Shown: positions 1 to 8,451 of the stretch, piece by piece | Layout: each line of letters starts with the position of its first letter | Position numbering within the stretch: the first letter of the stretch is position 1 | DNA from: Mycolicibacterium boenickei | GTDB lineage: Bacteria > Actinomycetota > Actinomycetes > Mycobacteriales > Mycobacteriaceae | Assembly (NCBI RefSeq): GCF_010731295.1 | Contig: NZ_AP022579.1 | Span: 1,798,001 to 1,862,000 of the forward strand | Length of the DNA stretch: 64,000 nucleotides | Reading direction: 5' to 3' | Made by a program: the position numbers and the translations under genes | The notes under the pieces: generated by a model | Databases searched by the model: none | The model's input: the letters and a program-made list of their open reading frames with translations, nothing else | Told to the model about the DNA's origin: nothing

Positions 1-974
1 CCGACGACGGCGCCGGCGCCTTCGACGATCAGAGCCGATTTCAGGCGCGGGAAGTTGCCTTGGGAGTCGGACAGCCCGGCCTCCCGGGACAGCCCGGTCA
101 TGGTGCCCATGGCGTCGAAGAAATTGGCGAACACCAACGTGAACACGAGCATGATCGCGGCCAGTGCGCCGATCCGGCTGAAGGCGCCCAGGCTGACGTC
201 GCCGACGAGCGAAAGGTCCGGCAGTGCGAACGGTGAGCCGGACAGGGTCGGCACCGACAGACCCCAACCGCCGTGCTTCTCCTGTGCTGAGCCGAGGTGC
301 CAGATCGCCTCGACGATCACGGCCACCACGGTGCCGGTGACGAGGCCTATCAGGATGCCGCCGCGGACCTTGCGGGCCACCAGGATGCCGGTGACCAGCA
401 GGGTGAACACGAACACGACGGTGGGCACGGTATTGATCGAGCCGACGCCGCCAGTGCCGAGCCCGACCGGTGGGGAGGGCAGGCCGGTCGAGCCGACGAA
501 TCCGGCGTCGACCAGTCCGATGAAGAGAATGAACAGCCCGATGCCCGCGGTGATCGCCAGTTTGAGTTGCATGGGGACGGCGTCGAACACCAGGCGGCGG
601 AATCCGCTGGCCGCCAGCGCCACGATGATGAGGCCGTCGATGACCACCAGACCCATGGCCTCGGGCCAGGTGACCGTGCCCACCACGGTGGTGGCCAGAA
701 ACGAGTTGATGCCCAGGCCCGCGGCGAACGCGAACGGCAACCGGGCGATGATCCCGAACAGGATGGTCATCACGCCGGCCGCCAGGCATGTGGTGGCCGA
801 GACTTGTGCGAACTGCAGCTTGTTGCCCGCGACGTCGGCGGACCCGGACAGGACGACGGGGTTCAGCACGATGATGTAGGCCATCGCGATGAAGGTGACC
901 ACGCCTCCGCGGATCTCGGAGAGGACCGTCGAACCACGGGTCGAGATCTCGAAGAAGCGATCGAGTCGATTCAT
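1..974 (-). CDS. NCS2/AzgA-type purine permease, 3' part missing
   Basis: Reading the minus strand from the ATG at 974 gives an uninterrupted reading frame that runs off the left edge, so about 324 codons are present and the C-terminus is missing. It starts MNRLDRFFEISTRGSTVLSE, and an early FIAMAYIIVLNP segment and the later AMGTMTGLSREAGL segment are typical of AzgA-type adenine/guanine/hypoxanthine proton symporters in the cytoplasmic membrane. Many hydrophobic stretches alternate with short loops. It diverges from the sigma factor gene at 1278. The family call is firm; which purine it carries cannot be told. Confidence 0.85.
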   Translation of the reverse strand, partial: MNRLDRFFEISTRGSTVLSEIRGGVVTFIAMAYIIVLNPVVLSGSADVAGNKLQFAQVSATTCLAAGVMTILFGIIARLPFAFAAGLGINSFLATTVVGTVTWPEAMGLVVIDGLIIVALAASGFRRLVFDAVPMQLKLAITAGIGLFILFIGLVDAGFVGSTGLPSPPVGLGTGGVGSINTVPTVVFVFTLLVTGILVARKVRGGILIGLVTGTVVAVIVEAIWHLGSAQEKHGGWGLSVPTLSGSPFALPDLSLVGDVSLGAFSRIGALAAIMLVFTLVFANFFDAMGTMTGLSREAGLSDSQGNFPRLKSALIVEGAGAVV

Positions 975-1277
975 AACCGATGAGCCTAAGGCGGGATTGG
1001 CCCAGTTTCCCGGCGTATCGGCGATGTTTGCCGCGGAGTCAATATCCGGTTGTCGAACGGCAACAGCCGCAAGGGGATTGGCTGCCGGAAAATGGTTTGA
1101 CCTCAACTTGGGTTGAGGTGTCATGCTGCGTGCATGACAGTTCGACGCGACCGGTGCGGTGTGGAAAACCGCCTCGATCCTGGGGGTAATCCCCCTGGGG
1201 GGCCGGTGCGTCGCCGGATAGCTTCGAATGGCGAGCGTCTGAGGCAAGCGATATGAGCAGTGGCAGGAGCGGGGGCC
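975..1277. other. Intergenic region between permease and sigma factor genes
   Basis: No convincing gene was found in these 303 bases between two divergent genes. The one visible structure is a small perfect dyad, GGGGGTAATCCCCC at 1182-1195, with five G:C pairs and a four-base centre. It could be an operator or a hairpin. No purine-riboswitch-like fold upstream of the permease start was recognised. Confidence 0.5.
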
Positions 1278-1895
1278 ATGCCGATGAGCACGGGTATGCA
1301 CGTGAGTAGTGACGATTGTCGCGCGGAACGGTTCGAGCGTGACGCGTTGCCGCTGGTAGACCAACTCTTCGCAGCGGCGCGCCGCTACACGCGCAATGTG
1401 GCCGACGCCGAAGACCTGGTCCAGGAGACAATGGTCAAGGCGTACAGCAGTTTTCACACGTACCGAGACGGAACCAACATTCGCGCCTGGTTGTTCCGGA
1501 TCCTGACCAATACGTGGATCAACTCGTACCGCACTGCACAGCGCCGCCCGCAGGAGGTCTTCGCCGACGAACTCTCGGATGCGCAACTGGCCGAGGTGGC
1601 GCTGCGGTTCCCGCTCGGTGTGGTTTCCGCCGAACTGGCGGCGCTGGAATCGATGGGTGATGACGACGTGCGGGATGCCATGCGGGCATTGCCGGAATCA
1701 CAGGGCGTCGTCGTGTACTACGCCGACGTTGCGGGATTCCGGTACAAGGAGATTGCCGAGATCCTGCAGATTCCGGTGGGGACGGTGATGTCCCGGCTGC
1801 ACCGGGGCCGCCGCGCGTTGCGTTCGCGGCTCGTCGAAATGGCGGTCGCCCGAGGCTATCTGGACCGTCCGTCGCACGACGGCACTGCGGCCTAG
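1278..1895 (+). CDS. ECF sigma factor, SigH-like
   Basis: A 205-residue extracytoplasmic-function sigma factor. Region 2 is clear ([17 protein letters not shown], then the [15 protein letters not shown] segment) and region 4 has the helix-turn-helix [20 protein letters not shown]. The [11 protein letters not shown] and [16 protein letters not shown] stretches resemble mycobacterial SigH. The ATG at 1278 is preferred over an in-frame GTG at 1260 because AGGAG lies at 1265-1269 with good spacing. No zinc-binding anti-sigma gene of the RshA type follows; the next gene is mmpS. How it is controlled is therefore unclear. It is probably a stress-response sigma factor, and SigH paralogues are known to be expanded in fast growers. 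Confidence 0.85.
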   Translation: MPMSTGMHVSSDDCRAERFERDALPLVDQLFAAARRYTRNVADAEDLVQETMVKAYSSFHTYRDGTNIRAWLFRILTNTWINSYRTAQRRPQEVFADELSDAQLAEVALRFPLGVVSAELAALESMGDDDVRDAMRALPESQGVVVYYADVAGFRYKEIAEILQIPVGTVMSRLHRGRRALRSRLVEMAVARGYLDRPSHDGTAA

Positions 1896-2012
1896 TTGCT
1901 GAACCCCGCCGCGGAAGCCGAGGGTTGACAGGGATCGGACAGCAAGCTCCCAGAAAGGGAGCCGCGGCTGCGTTCCTGGTCACAGCGGTGTAATGTTCCT
2001 CCCCGCTGTACA

Positions 2013-2027
2013 TAGTTATTCGAACTA
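2013..2027. promoter_or_regulatory. Candidate operator upstream of mmpS-mmpL
   Basis: The dyad TAGTTATTCGAACTA has five-base arms TAGTT and AACTA around a five-base centre and lies about 60 bp upstream of the mmpS start, in an unusually AT-rich patch. Position and form fit a TetR-type operator overlapping the mmpS promoter. No regulator gene is adjacent. Confidence 0.35.
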
Positions 2028-2089
2028 ATTCGCCGATCGCCAGGGCGTCATCGCTTGAGGCGGGTTCGGGTAATCGTCGGGAGGTTCCG

Positions 2090-2545
2090 GTGAGTCCTGG
2101 TCGGGGTGCTCGTCGTGTGTTGAAACACGCGTGGATTCCAGTGGTTCTGGTGGTCGTACTCGCGGTGTCGGGCCTGGTGGTCTCGCGTCTGCACCGGATG
2201 TTCGGCTCGGAAGACCTCAACGCGAATGCCGGTGCCGGTATCGAGATCGTCCAGTTCAATCCGAAGGTGGTCTTGTACGAGGTGTACGGACCGCCCGGAA
2301 CTTCCGCCGAGATCAGCTATTTCGATCCGGACGCCAATGTGCACTCGGTCAACGCCCCGCTGCCCTGGTCCGTCACCTTGTCCACCACGTTGCCCACAGT
2401 CAGCGCGAACCTGATGGCGCGCAGCGACAGTGAAGGTAGCGGCGGCCACATCGGCTGTCGCGTCACCGTCAACGGGACTGTCCGCGAGGAGCAATCCGCC
2501 GATGGCGTCAACGCCCAGACCTACTGCTTGGTGAAGTCCGCATGA
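2090..2545 (+). CDS. MmpS family membrane protein
   Basis: A 151-residue MmpS protein. It has one N-terminal membrane helix at about residues 14-34 (WIPVVLVVVLAVSGLVV) and an external beta-rich domain containing the family-like YEVYGPPGTSAEISYFD stretch. Two cysteines in the C-terminal half (GCRV and YCLV) could pair outside the membrane. The GTG start at 2090 has GGGAGG just upstream. Its stop overlaps the mmpL start in an ATGA arrangement, so the two are translationally coupled. MmpS proteins are accessory partners of MmpL exporters for lipids, siderophores or drugs. Confidence 0.9.
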   Translation: MSPGRGARRVLKHAWIPVVLVVVLAVSGLVVSRLHRMFGSEDLNANAGAGIEIVQFNPKVVLYEVYGPPGTSAEISYFDPDANVHSVNAPLPWSVTLSTTLPTVSANLMARSDSEGSGGHIGCRVTVNGTVREEQSADGVNAQTYCLVKSA

Positions 2546-5454
2546 CCGCATCCGCCACCCCGCCCCAGTCCACCGGCAGGCCGAAGCGTCCTGTCTTCCC
2601 GCACCTGCTCCGCATCCTGGCGTGGCCGATCATCCTGATCTGGGTCGCGATCGCGGTTGTGGTGAACGTGATCTCGCCGCAACTGGAGGTCGTCGGCGAA
2701 TTGCACGCCGCGCCGATGGCGCCCGAGGATGCGCCGTCGATGCAGGCGATGAAGTTGATGGGCGCCAACTTCAAGGAGTTCAACTCCAACAGCACGATCA
2801 TGGTCGTTGTCGAGGGCCAGGAGCCGTTGGGCCCGGACGCGCACCGGTACTACGACGAGATCATCCACAAACTGCAGCAGGATCCCGAGCACATCCAGCA
2901 CATCCAGGACTTCTGGGGTGACACGCTGACCGCGGCCGGTGCGCAGAGCGCCGACGGGAAAGCGTCGTACGTGATGATCAACCTCGCCGGCGAGCAAGGC
3001 ATGACGCTCGCCAACGAGGGCGTCGAAGCCGTCCGCAAGGTCATCGAGGAGACGAAGGCTCCCCCGGGAGTGCAGGCCTACGTGGCCGGGCCTGCCGCAC
3101 TGACCAACGACATGCACGTCATCGGCAACGCGAGCCTGGCCGAGATCACCCTGATCACCTTGATCGCCATCGCGGCCATGCTGCTGGTGGTCTATCGCTC
3201 GATCAGGACCACGCTGATCCAGTTGTTCCTCACGTTCCTGGCGCTGCTGACTGCCCGCGGCGTGGTGTCCGTGCTGGCAATGCACGACGTGTTCGGGTTG
3301 ACCACCTTCGCGGGCAACATCCTGACCATGCTGGCGATCGCCGCTGCCACCGACTACGGCATCTTCATCTTCGGCCGGTATCGCGAAGACCGCGGCATGG
3401 GCCTGGACCGGGATGACTCCTACTACGCAACCTTCAAATCAGTTGCGCCCGTCATCGTGGGTTCCGGTCTGACCATCGCCGGAGCGACCTATTGCCTCAG
3501 CTTCGCGCGACTGCCCTACTTCTCCACCATGGGTGCCCCCGTCGCGATCGGCATGGTCGTGGTCGTGGTCATCTCGGTCACGCTCGGCCCGGCGGTGCTG
3601 TACCTCGGCAGCCGTGTCGGGCTGTACGAATCCAAGCGGCCCCCGCAGAGCAAGTTCTGGCGCAAAGTCGGCACCGCGGTGGTGCGTTGGCCCGCACCGA
3701 TTTTCGTAACCAGCCTGTTCGTCGTGCTGATCGGGGTGGTGGCCATCCCGGGGTACAAGCCGGCCTACAACGACCGGTACTACCTGCCCGAGGATGCCCC
3801 GGTGAACGTCGGCTTCGCCGCTGCCGACCGGCACTTCTCCCAGGCCAGGATGAACCCCGACATCCTGATGGTCGAGTCCACCCATGACATGCGCAATCCT
3901 GCCGACATGCTTGTGCTGAACAAGATCTCGAGCAATGTGATGCACGCCGAAGGCATCGCGATGGTGCAGAGCATCACCCGGCCGCTCGGAATCCCCATCC
4001 AGCACAGCTCGATTCCGTTCCAGACCAGTATCTCGGGGCAGACCAGCAATATGAACCTGCCCTTCCAGCGCAAGCAACTCGAAGACCAGCTTCGGATGAT
4101 CGACGCGACCAACACCTCGATCGACATCATGAAGAGGCAATATCAGCTCTCGCTAGAACAGACCCAGCTCACCCAGGACTCCGCGGCCAAGTCGCAGGAA
4201 CTGCTCGAGGTCACCAAGAAGATGCGCGACAACATCGCGAACTTCGACGATCAGTTCCGGCCCATGCGTAACTACTTCTACTGGGAACCGCACTGCTTCG
4301 ACATCCCGATGTGCTCCGCGGCACGTTCGGTCTTCGATGCTCTCGACGGTATCGATGAGCTGACCGACAAGACCTCGGCGGTTCAGGTCAACACCGACGA
4401 ACTGGCTGACCTCGCACCGAAATTGACTGCGCTCCTGCCGCAGACGATCGCGTCGATGGAAACCAGCCGGGACCTCTCGCTGGCGTCGTACAACTCGCAG
4501 AAAGCACTGATCGACCAGATGCAGGCGATGAACGACACTGCACTGTCCATGGGTGCTGCCTTCGACGACGCGAAGAACGACGACCTGTTCTATCTGCCCC
4601 CGGAAGCCTTCACGAACCCCGACTTCGAACGTGGCCTCAAGATGTTCCTCTCGCCGGACGGTAAGTCCGCCCGCATGTTCATCACGCACCAGACCGACCC
4701 GGCGACGGTGGACGGGATCGCACGAGTCGAGTCCGAGCGCAAGGCCGCGCAGGAGGCCCTGAAGATGTCGTCCCTGTCGGACGCCAAGATCTATCTCGGC
4801 GGTGTGGCGGCGACATACAAGGACATGTCCGACGGCGCCCGCTACGACCTGATGATCGCGGTGGTATCGGCGCTGACGCTGATTTTCATGATCATGCTGA
4901 TTCTGACGCGCAGTGCGGTGGCCGCGTTGACCATCGTGCTCACGGCCGGCAGTTCGATCGCCGCGTCGTTCGGTATCTCGGTGTTGCTCTGGCAGGACCT
5001 GTTCGGGATGCCCGTGCACTGGCTGGTGATGCTGATGTCGGTGATCATCCTGCTGGCCGTCGGATCCGACTACAACCTGCTGCTGGTATCCCGATTCCAG
5101 GACGAGATCCACGCGGGCCTCAAAACCGGCATCATCCGGTCCATGGCCGGCACCGGTGGCGTGGTCACCTCGGCCGGGCTGGTGTTCGCGGCCACGATGG
5201 CCGGCATGATGGCGAGCAACTTGATCGTGCTGGCCCAGATGGGCTCGACCATCGCGATCGGCCTGCTGATCGACACCTTCATCGTGCGGTCATTGCTGAT
5301 GCCGTCCATCGCCACGCTGCTGGGACGGTGGTTCTGGTGGCCGCAGGTGGTTTATCCCCGCGGGGACAACCACTTCCGCAAACCGGCGCCGCGGCGGACA
5401 CCTCGCGAGGATGACGACGACGACACAGCGGCCATCCCGGTGCCGACGAGCTAG
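2542..5454 (+). CDS. MmpL family RND transporter
   Basis: A 970-residue MmpL transporter of usual family length. The N-terminal membrane helix (LAWPIILIWVAIAVVV) is followed by a large extracytoplasmic loop, then two clusters of membrane helices. The proton-relay Asp-Tyr pairs of RND pumps are visible in TDYGIFIFGRYRED and GSDYNLLLVSRFQDE. A coiled, helix-rich second loop lies at about residues 500-680, and the C-terminus is a charged tail with a run of aspartates. Pairing with mmpS resembles the MmpS4/L4 and MmpS5/L5 group used in siderophore and drug export. The cargo of this pair cannot be inferred from sequence. Confidence 0.93.
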   Translation: MTASATPPQSTGRPKRPVFPHLLRILAWPIILIWVAIAVVVNVISPQLEVVGELHAAPMAPEDAPSMQAMKLMGANFKEFNSNSTIMVVVEGQEPLGPDAHRYYDEIIHKLQQDPEHIQHIQDFWGDTLTAAGAQSADGKASYVMINLAGEQGMTLANEGVEAVRKVIEETKAPPGVQAYVAGPAALTNDMHVIGNASLAEITLITLIAIAAMLLVVYRSIRTTLIQLFLTFLALLTARGVVSVLAMHDVFGLTTFAGNILTMLAIAAATDYGIFIFGRYREDRGMGLDRDDSYYATFKSVAPVIVGSGLTIAGATYCLSFARLPYFSTMGAPVAIGMVVVVVISVTLGPAVLYLGSRVGLYESKRPPQSKFWRKVGTAVVRWPAPIFVTSLFVVLIGVVAIPGYKPAYNDRYYLPEDAPVNVGFAAADRHFSQARMNPDILMVESTHDMRNPADMLVLNKISSNVMHAEGIAMVQSITRPLGIPIQHSSIPFQTSISGQTSNMNLPFQRKQLEDQLRMIDATNTSIDIMKRQYQLSLEQTQLTQDSAAKSQELLEVTKKMRDNIANFDDQFRPMRNYFYWEPHCFDIPMCSAARSVFDALDGIDELTDKTSAVQVNTDELADLAPKLTALLPQTIASMETSRDLSLASYNSQKALIDQMQAMNDTALSMGAAFDDAKNDDLFYLPPEAFTNPDFERGLKMFLSPDGKSARMFITHQTDPATVDGIARVESERKAAQEALKMSSLSDAKIYLGGVAATYKDMSDGARYDLMIAVVSALTLIFMIMLILTRSAVAALTIVLTAGSSIAASFGISVLLWQDLFGMPVHWLVMLMSVIILLAVGSDYNLLLVSRFQDEIHAGLKTGIIRSMAGTGGVVTSAGLVFAATMAGMMASNLIVLAQMGSTIAIGLLIDTFIVRSLLMPSIATLLGRWFWWPQVVYPRGDNHFRKPAPRRTPREDDDDDTAAIPVPTS

Positions 5455-5584
5455 ATCCGGCAGGTCTGCGACCCTGGAGCCACTTACGCCGAGGATTACT
5501 GCCAATATGTGGCTGGAATCCTAGCTATAGAGCATGGCTGGTCAATGGGAAGATGTTGTGGCAGGCCGTAATAGCGGGCATGCG

Positions 5585-5839
5585 CTACCGGCGCGCCTTC
5601 CACTGCCGGTAAGCGTCGGGTAGACAGGCGGCGCACGGGCGGTAGCCCGCTGCTATGGCGGTCGGCACGTCGGGGAAGAAGACCCGGTGGCGGACGTAGC
5701 CGCCGGCGGCGATGGCGCGCAGCGCCGATGGGCAGTCGAGGCGACCGTAGATCTTGCTCGCCCGATGTCCCCCAACGGTTCCCGGGGTGCTGCTGGGGTA
5801 GGGGCGACCGTCGGCGCCGATCAGGAGGTAGCGCTTCAT
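5585..5839 (-). CDS. Small Ada-like metal-binding domain protein
   Basis: An 84-residue protein beginning MKRYLLIGADGRPYPSSTPG. The C-terminal half resembles the N-terminal zinc domain of Ada: a phenylalanine pair, the AAGYRPCAACLPD motif (C69 and C72) and an upstream cysteine at C36 in LDCPSA. Ada normally uses four cysteines, one being the methyl acceptor; only three are present here, so either a histidine completes the site or the acceptor is lost. It is the last gene of the operon and its ATG overlaps the stop of the oxygenase gene. A role in sensing or binding alkylated DNA is inferred. It is a stand-alone domain, not a full Ada protein. Confidence 0.75.
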   Translation of the reverse strand: MKRYLLIGADGRPYPSSTPGTVGGHRASKIYGRLDCPSALRAIAAGGYVRHRVFFPDVPTAIAAGYRPCAACLPDAYRQWKARR

Positions 5840-6555
5840 GCCGCGTCGTGGAACACCAGGCCCAGCGTGAATCTGGTCCCGGAACGGACGGTGGAGACGC
5901 CGTGCCGGATGGGGGCCGCCGACCAACCGCGTACGGACTTGGTCGGGCGGTCGCGGGTGGTGAACACCAATCCGTGCCCGTGGGGGATCACGGTGGCGGT
6001 GCCGCGTGATTGCGCGCGGGGCCGTTGTTCGTAGAGCAGGAACTCGCCGCCGGTGTAGTCCACGTTGGGCTGGGTCAGGTTGACCACCACCTGCAGCGGG
6101 AAGATCAGCTCGCCGTAGAGGTCGCGGTGCAGCGCATTCCAGTCCCCGGCACCATATTTCAGCAGGATCGCCGTCGTCTTGGTCTGCCCCGCCGCGTGGC
6201 ACATCTGCAGCCAGTCGTCGAATTCGTCGGGCCACGGGGCCTCCCGGCCGAGTCGGTCCCACCACGTGCGGGCGATCGGCAGCAGGTGCGGGTACAGCGC
6301 CTGCTTCAGTGCGGTCACGGCCGGCGGGTAGGGCTGCCGGAAGTAGCGATATTCACCTTCGCCGAACCGGTAGCGGCTCATGTCGATGGTCGACCGGAAG
6401 CGGGCCACGTCGGGGTAGAGCGCGACGATGCCGGCGGCTTCCTCGGGAGTCACGAGCGGCCCGGTCAACGCGCATCCCGTGTTGTCGAGTTCGTCGCCGA
6501 CACCACTCCAGTCGGTGGCGTCCACCCGACGCCGCCAGGGATTCGTGCCGCTCAT
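5836..6555 (-). CDS. 2-oxoglutarate/Fe(II)-dependent oxygenase
   Basis: A 239-residue double-stranded beta-helix oxygenase. The iron ligands are readable as H143 and D145 in NALHRDLYGEL and H218 in RHGVSTV, with R228 as the probable 2-oxoglutarate-binding arginine. It belongs to the prolyl-4-hydroxylase-like group often found beside ada/ogt genes; it is not a close AlkB homologue. It overlaps both neighbours in ATGA junctions (6552-6555 and 5836-5839). From context it probably acts on alkylated nucleobases or on a DNA-bound protein. The substrate is not known from the sequence. Confidence 0.82.
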   Translation of the reverse strand: MSGTNPWRRRVDATDWSGVGDELDNTGCALTGPLVTPEEAAGIVALYPDVARFRSTIDMSRYRFGEGEYRYFRQPYPPAVTALKQALYPHLLPIARTWWDRLGREAPWPDEFDDWLQMCHAAGQTKTTAILLKYGAGDWNALHRDLYGELIFPLQVVVNLTQPNVDYTGGEFLLYEQRPRAQSRGTATVIPHGHGLVFTTRDRPTKSVRGWSAAPIRHGVSTVRSGTRFTLGLVFHDAA

Positions 6556-7163
6556 GCCGCGGCCTCCAGGTCGAGCAACAGCCGCTTCGCTTCCGCGCCG
6601 CCGAGGTAGCCACCCATCGCCCCGTCGCTGCGGACCACGCGATGGCAGGGAATGACAACGGGTAGAGGGTTTTTCGCGCAGGCGGTCCCCACGGCTCGGA
6701 CTGCCTTGGGGCTGCCGGCCAGGGCCGCGACCGTCGCGTAGCTGGCGGTCTGTCCATAGTCGATCTCGGGCAGGTGATGCAGCACCGTGCTGCGGAACCC
6801 GGCAGAGAGTCGCCAGTCCAGCGGCAGGTCGAAACTGCGTCGCGTCCCGGCGAAGTACTCGGCGAGCTCCCGGGCCGCCGAGTCGAGGCGGGCGGGGGCG
6901 TGCAGGATGCGCGGGCTGACCTGATCGGCGAGGTGCTGCAGAACGGTGTCGTGGTCTTCGCGGGCATAGGCGACGCGAACCAGGCCCTGCTCGGTGGCCG
7001 CCAGCAGCAGCGGTCCGACCGGGCTGTCGACGACGCGGTACGCGATGTCGAGGAGACCATCCCGCTGGGCCGCGGCCGCGAGTCGGTCGTGCAGTTCGGC
7101 CAGCTTGCCGGGGCCGGGTTGGGTGGCGAGCGCGAGGTCGCCGACGATGCCGTGGTTACTCAT
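6552..7163 (-). CDS. ogt: O6-alkylguanine-DNA alkyltransferase
   Basis: A 203-residue suicide methyltransferase that moves an alkyl group from O6-alkylguanine in DNA to its own cysteine. The active site PCHRV is at residues 172-176 (acceptor C173), preceded by the AVGTACAKNPLPVVI stretch and followed by GGYLGG, all hallmarks of the family. The helix-turn-helix that holds DNA is in the YATVAALAGSPKAVRAVG segment. Start at the ATG at 7163; its first codons overlap the end of the sigma factor gene by 8 bases. The N-terminal extension of about 38 residues is longer than in many Ogt proteins. Confidence 0.92.
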   Translation of the reverse strand: MSNHGIVGDLALATQPGPGKLAELHDRLAAAAQRDGLLDIAYRVVDSPVGPLLLAATEQGLVRVAYAREDHDTVLQHLADQVSPRILHAPARLDSAARELAEYFAGTRRSFDLPLDWRLSAGFRSTVLHHLPEIDYGQTASYATVAALAGSPKAVRAVGTACAKNPLPVVIPCHRVVRSDGAMGGYLGGAEAKRLLLDLEAAA

Positions 7164-7686
7164 GGTTCTCTTCCTTCCTGGACGCGTATGTGCGTCGAAG
7201 CGTGGCGATGCCGTCGCTGGAGGCGCGGCGTGCGGCCGCAGCGCTGCCGCCGAGGATTTCGGCGATTTCGTCGTAGGGCAGGCCGGCCAGGTAGTGGTAG
7301 GCGACGGCGTGTTTCTGTTTGTGCGGAAGCTGGTCCACCGCGGTGGCCAGGTCGGCGAAGTTCTCGGTGACGTGGGTGCCCGGCGGCTCCGGGACGACGT
7401 CGGTCGGAATGGGTTGGCGCGTCCGGGTCCGGGTGATGTCGATGGCTTTGCGGTGCGCGACGGTGACCAGCCAGGCCTCGAAATTGGCATCGGCGGGCAG
7501 GTCGGGGTAGGCCTTCAGCGCCGCCAGGAATGTTTCCGACCAGGCGTCATCGGCGTCGTGTGCGCCGACGATGGCACGGCAGACCCGAAAGACGGTGGGG
7601 CCGTGGTCGCGGACCACGGTCTCGAACGGCGGTTTGGCATTCACACCCTGTAGACGCTCCCCGATCGAGTTTTGTGAGGTGTCCAT
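7156..7686 (-). CDS. ECF-type sigma factor heading the alkylation-repair operon
   Basis: A 176-residue sigma-70 family protein. Region 2 is visible as DADDAWSETFLAALKAYP and AWLVTVAHRKAIDITR; region 4 is LPYDEIAEILGGSAAAARR with an alanine-rich recognition helix. No anti-sigma gene is nearby. It is the first gene of an overlapping run (sigma factor, ogt, oxygenase, Ada-like protein), so it probably drives its own operon. It lies 24 bp after the TetR gene on the same strand, and read-through from that gene is possible. It differs clearly from the SigH-like factor at 1278. Confidence 0.82.
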   Translation of the reverse strand: MDTSQNSIGERLQGVNAKPPFETVVRDHGPTVFRVCRAIVGAHDADDAWSETFLAALKAYPDLPADANFEAWLVTVAHRKAIDITRTRTRQPIPTDVVPEPPGTHVTENFADLATAVDQLPHKQKHAVAYHYLAGLPYDEIAEILGGSAAAARRASSDGIATLRRTYASRKEENHE

Positions 7687-7710
7687 CGTCGGTGATTTCC
7701 GCCGTCCGCG

Positions 7711-8346
7711 TCACATCGGCCAATTATCCAGGGAACGTGGGTGATTGAGCGGGACAGCAGCGGGAAGCGGCCGTGGGGATTCGGTGGTGATGGCATCCAG
7801 GACCAGGGCGACGTAACGACGCCAGCCGTCGCTGCCCACCTGCATCGTCCAGAGGACGCTGTTGAGCATCGCGATGATCCTCGGCAGATCCTCGGCAACC
7901 AGGTCGGTGCGAACCAGGCCGCCCTTCTGGGCTCGGCTCGTCAGTTCCTGCATGGCGGCTTCGAGGCGATCCGCGATGTTGGCCAGCGCGTCGGCACGTC
8001 TGGCCGCAGCGAGAATGTTGTGCTCTGCGGCGCCGAGCGCGGTGGCCGCCTCGATCAGATCGGTCAGCCCGCGTAGCGGATCCTTTTGAACGAGCGCCTT
8101 TTCGATTGCGGGCGAGAGGTTTTCATCGATGCTTTGATCGACCGCAGCCCGCAGGAGATCGGCCTTCGTCGGGAACCTGCGGTACAGGGTTCGTTCACCC
8201 ACGCCCGCGCGTTGGGCGATCGTGTCGATCTGCGCATCGGGGCCGACTTCGGCGAACACCTCGCGGGCGGCCCGCAGGATGCGGTCGGCATTGCGTGCCG
8301 CATCGGTGCGCAGCGGGCGTTCGGCCATCGACGCGGTATCGGACAT
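7711..8346 (-). CDS. TetR family repressor divergent from P450
   Basis: A 211-residue TetR regulator. The N-terminal DNA-binding domain, at about residues 14-62, contains IDTIAQRAGVGERTLYRRFP, and the all-helical ligand domain follows (AAMQELTSRAQKGGLVRTDLVAEDLPRIIAML). It is divergent from the cytochrome P450 gene, and the 105-bp gap holds two near-identical palindromes. It therefore very probably represses itself and the P450 gene until an inducer binds. The sigma factor gene starts 24 bp beyond its stop. Confidence 0.9.
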   Translation of the reverse strand: MSDTASMAERPLRTDAARNADRILRAAREVFAEVGPDAQIDTIAQRAGVGERTLYRRFPTKADLLRAAVDQSIDENLSPAIEKALVQKDPLRGLTDLIEAATALGAAEHNILAAARRADALANIADRLEAAMQELTSRAQKGGLVRTDLVAEDLPRIIAMLNSVLWTMQVGSDGWRRYVALVLDAITTESPRPLPAAVPLNHPRSLDNWPM

Positions 8347-8359
8347 GACATCAGAGTAA

Positions 8360-8422
8360 CTGACAGTTGACTGTCAGATCTGCTCGTTCTAATCTCGCAG
8401 AAACTGGCAGCTGACTGCCAGT
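8360..8422. promoter_or_regulatory. Twin TetR operators between tetR and P450
   Basis: Two palindromes lie in the divergent promoter region. Site 1 at 8360-8377 is CTGACAGTTGACTGTCAG, with perfect 8-bp arms. Site 2 at 8403-8422 has arms ACTGGCAG and CTGCCAGT. They share the core TGRCAGYTGACTGYCA, and their centres are 44 bp apart, about four helical turns. One site per promoter would explain joint control by the adjacent TetR protein. Confidence 0.8.
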
Positions 8423-8451
8423 AGCTACCCCCGAGTCTGCGAGGATCGCCG

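Noticed and set aside
55..983. Plus-strand frames at the left edge
   Set aside because: Antisense to the purine permease, whose minus-strand translation is clearly membrane-protein-like.
4153..5112. Long minus-strand frame inside mmpL
   Set aside because: Histidine/arginine-rich low-complexity translation typical of antisense frames in high-GC genes.
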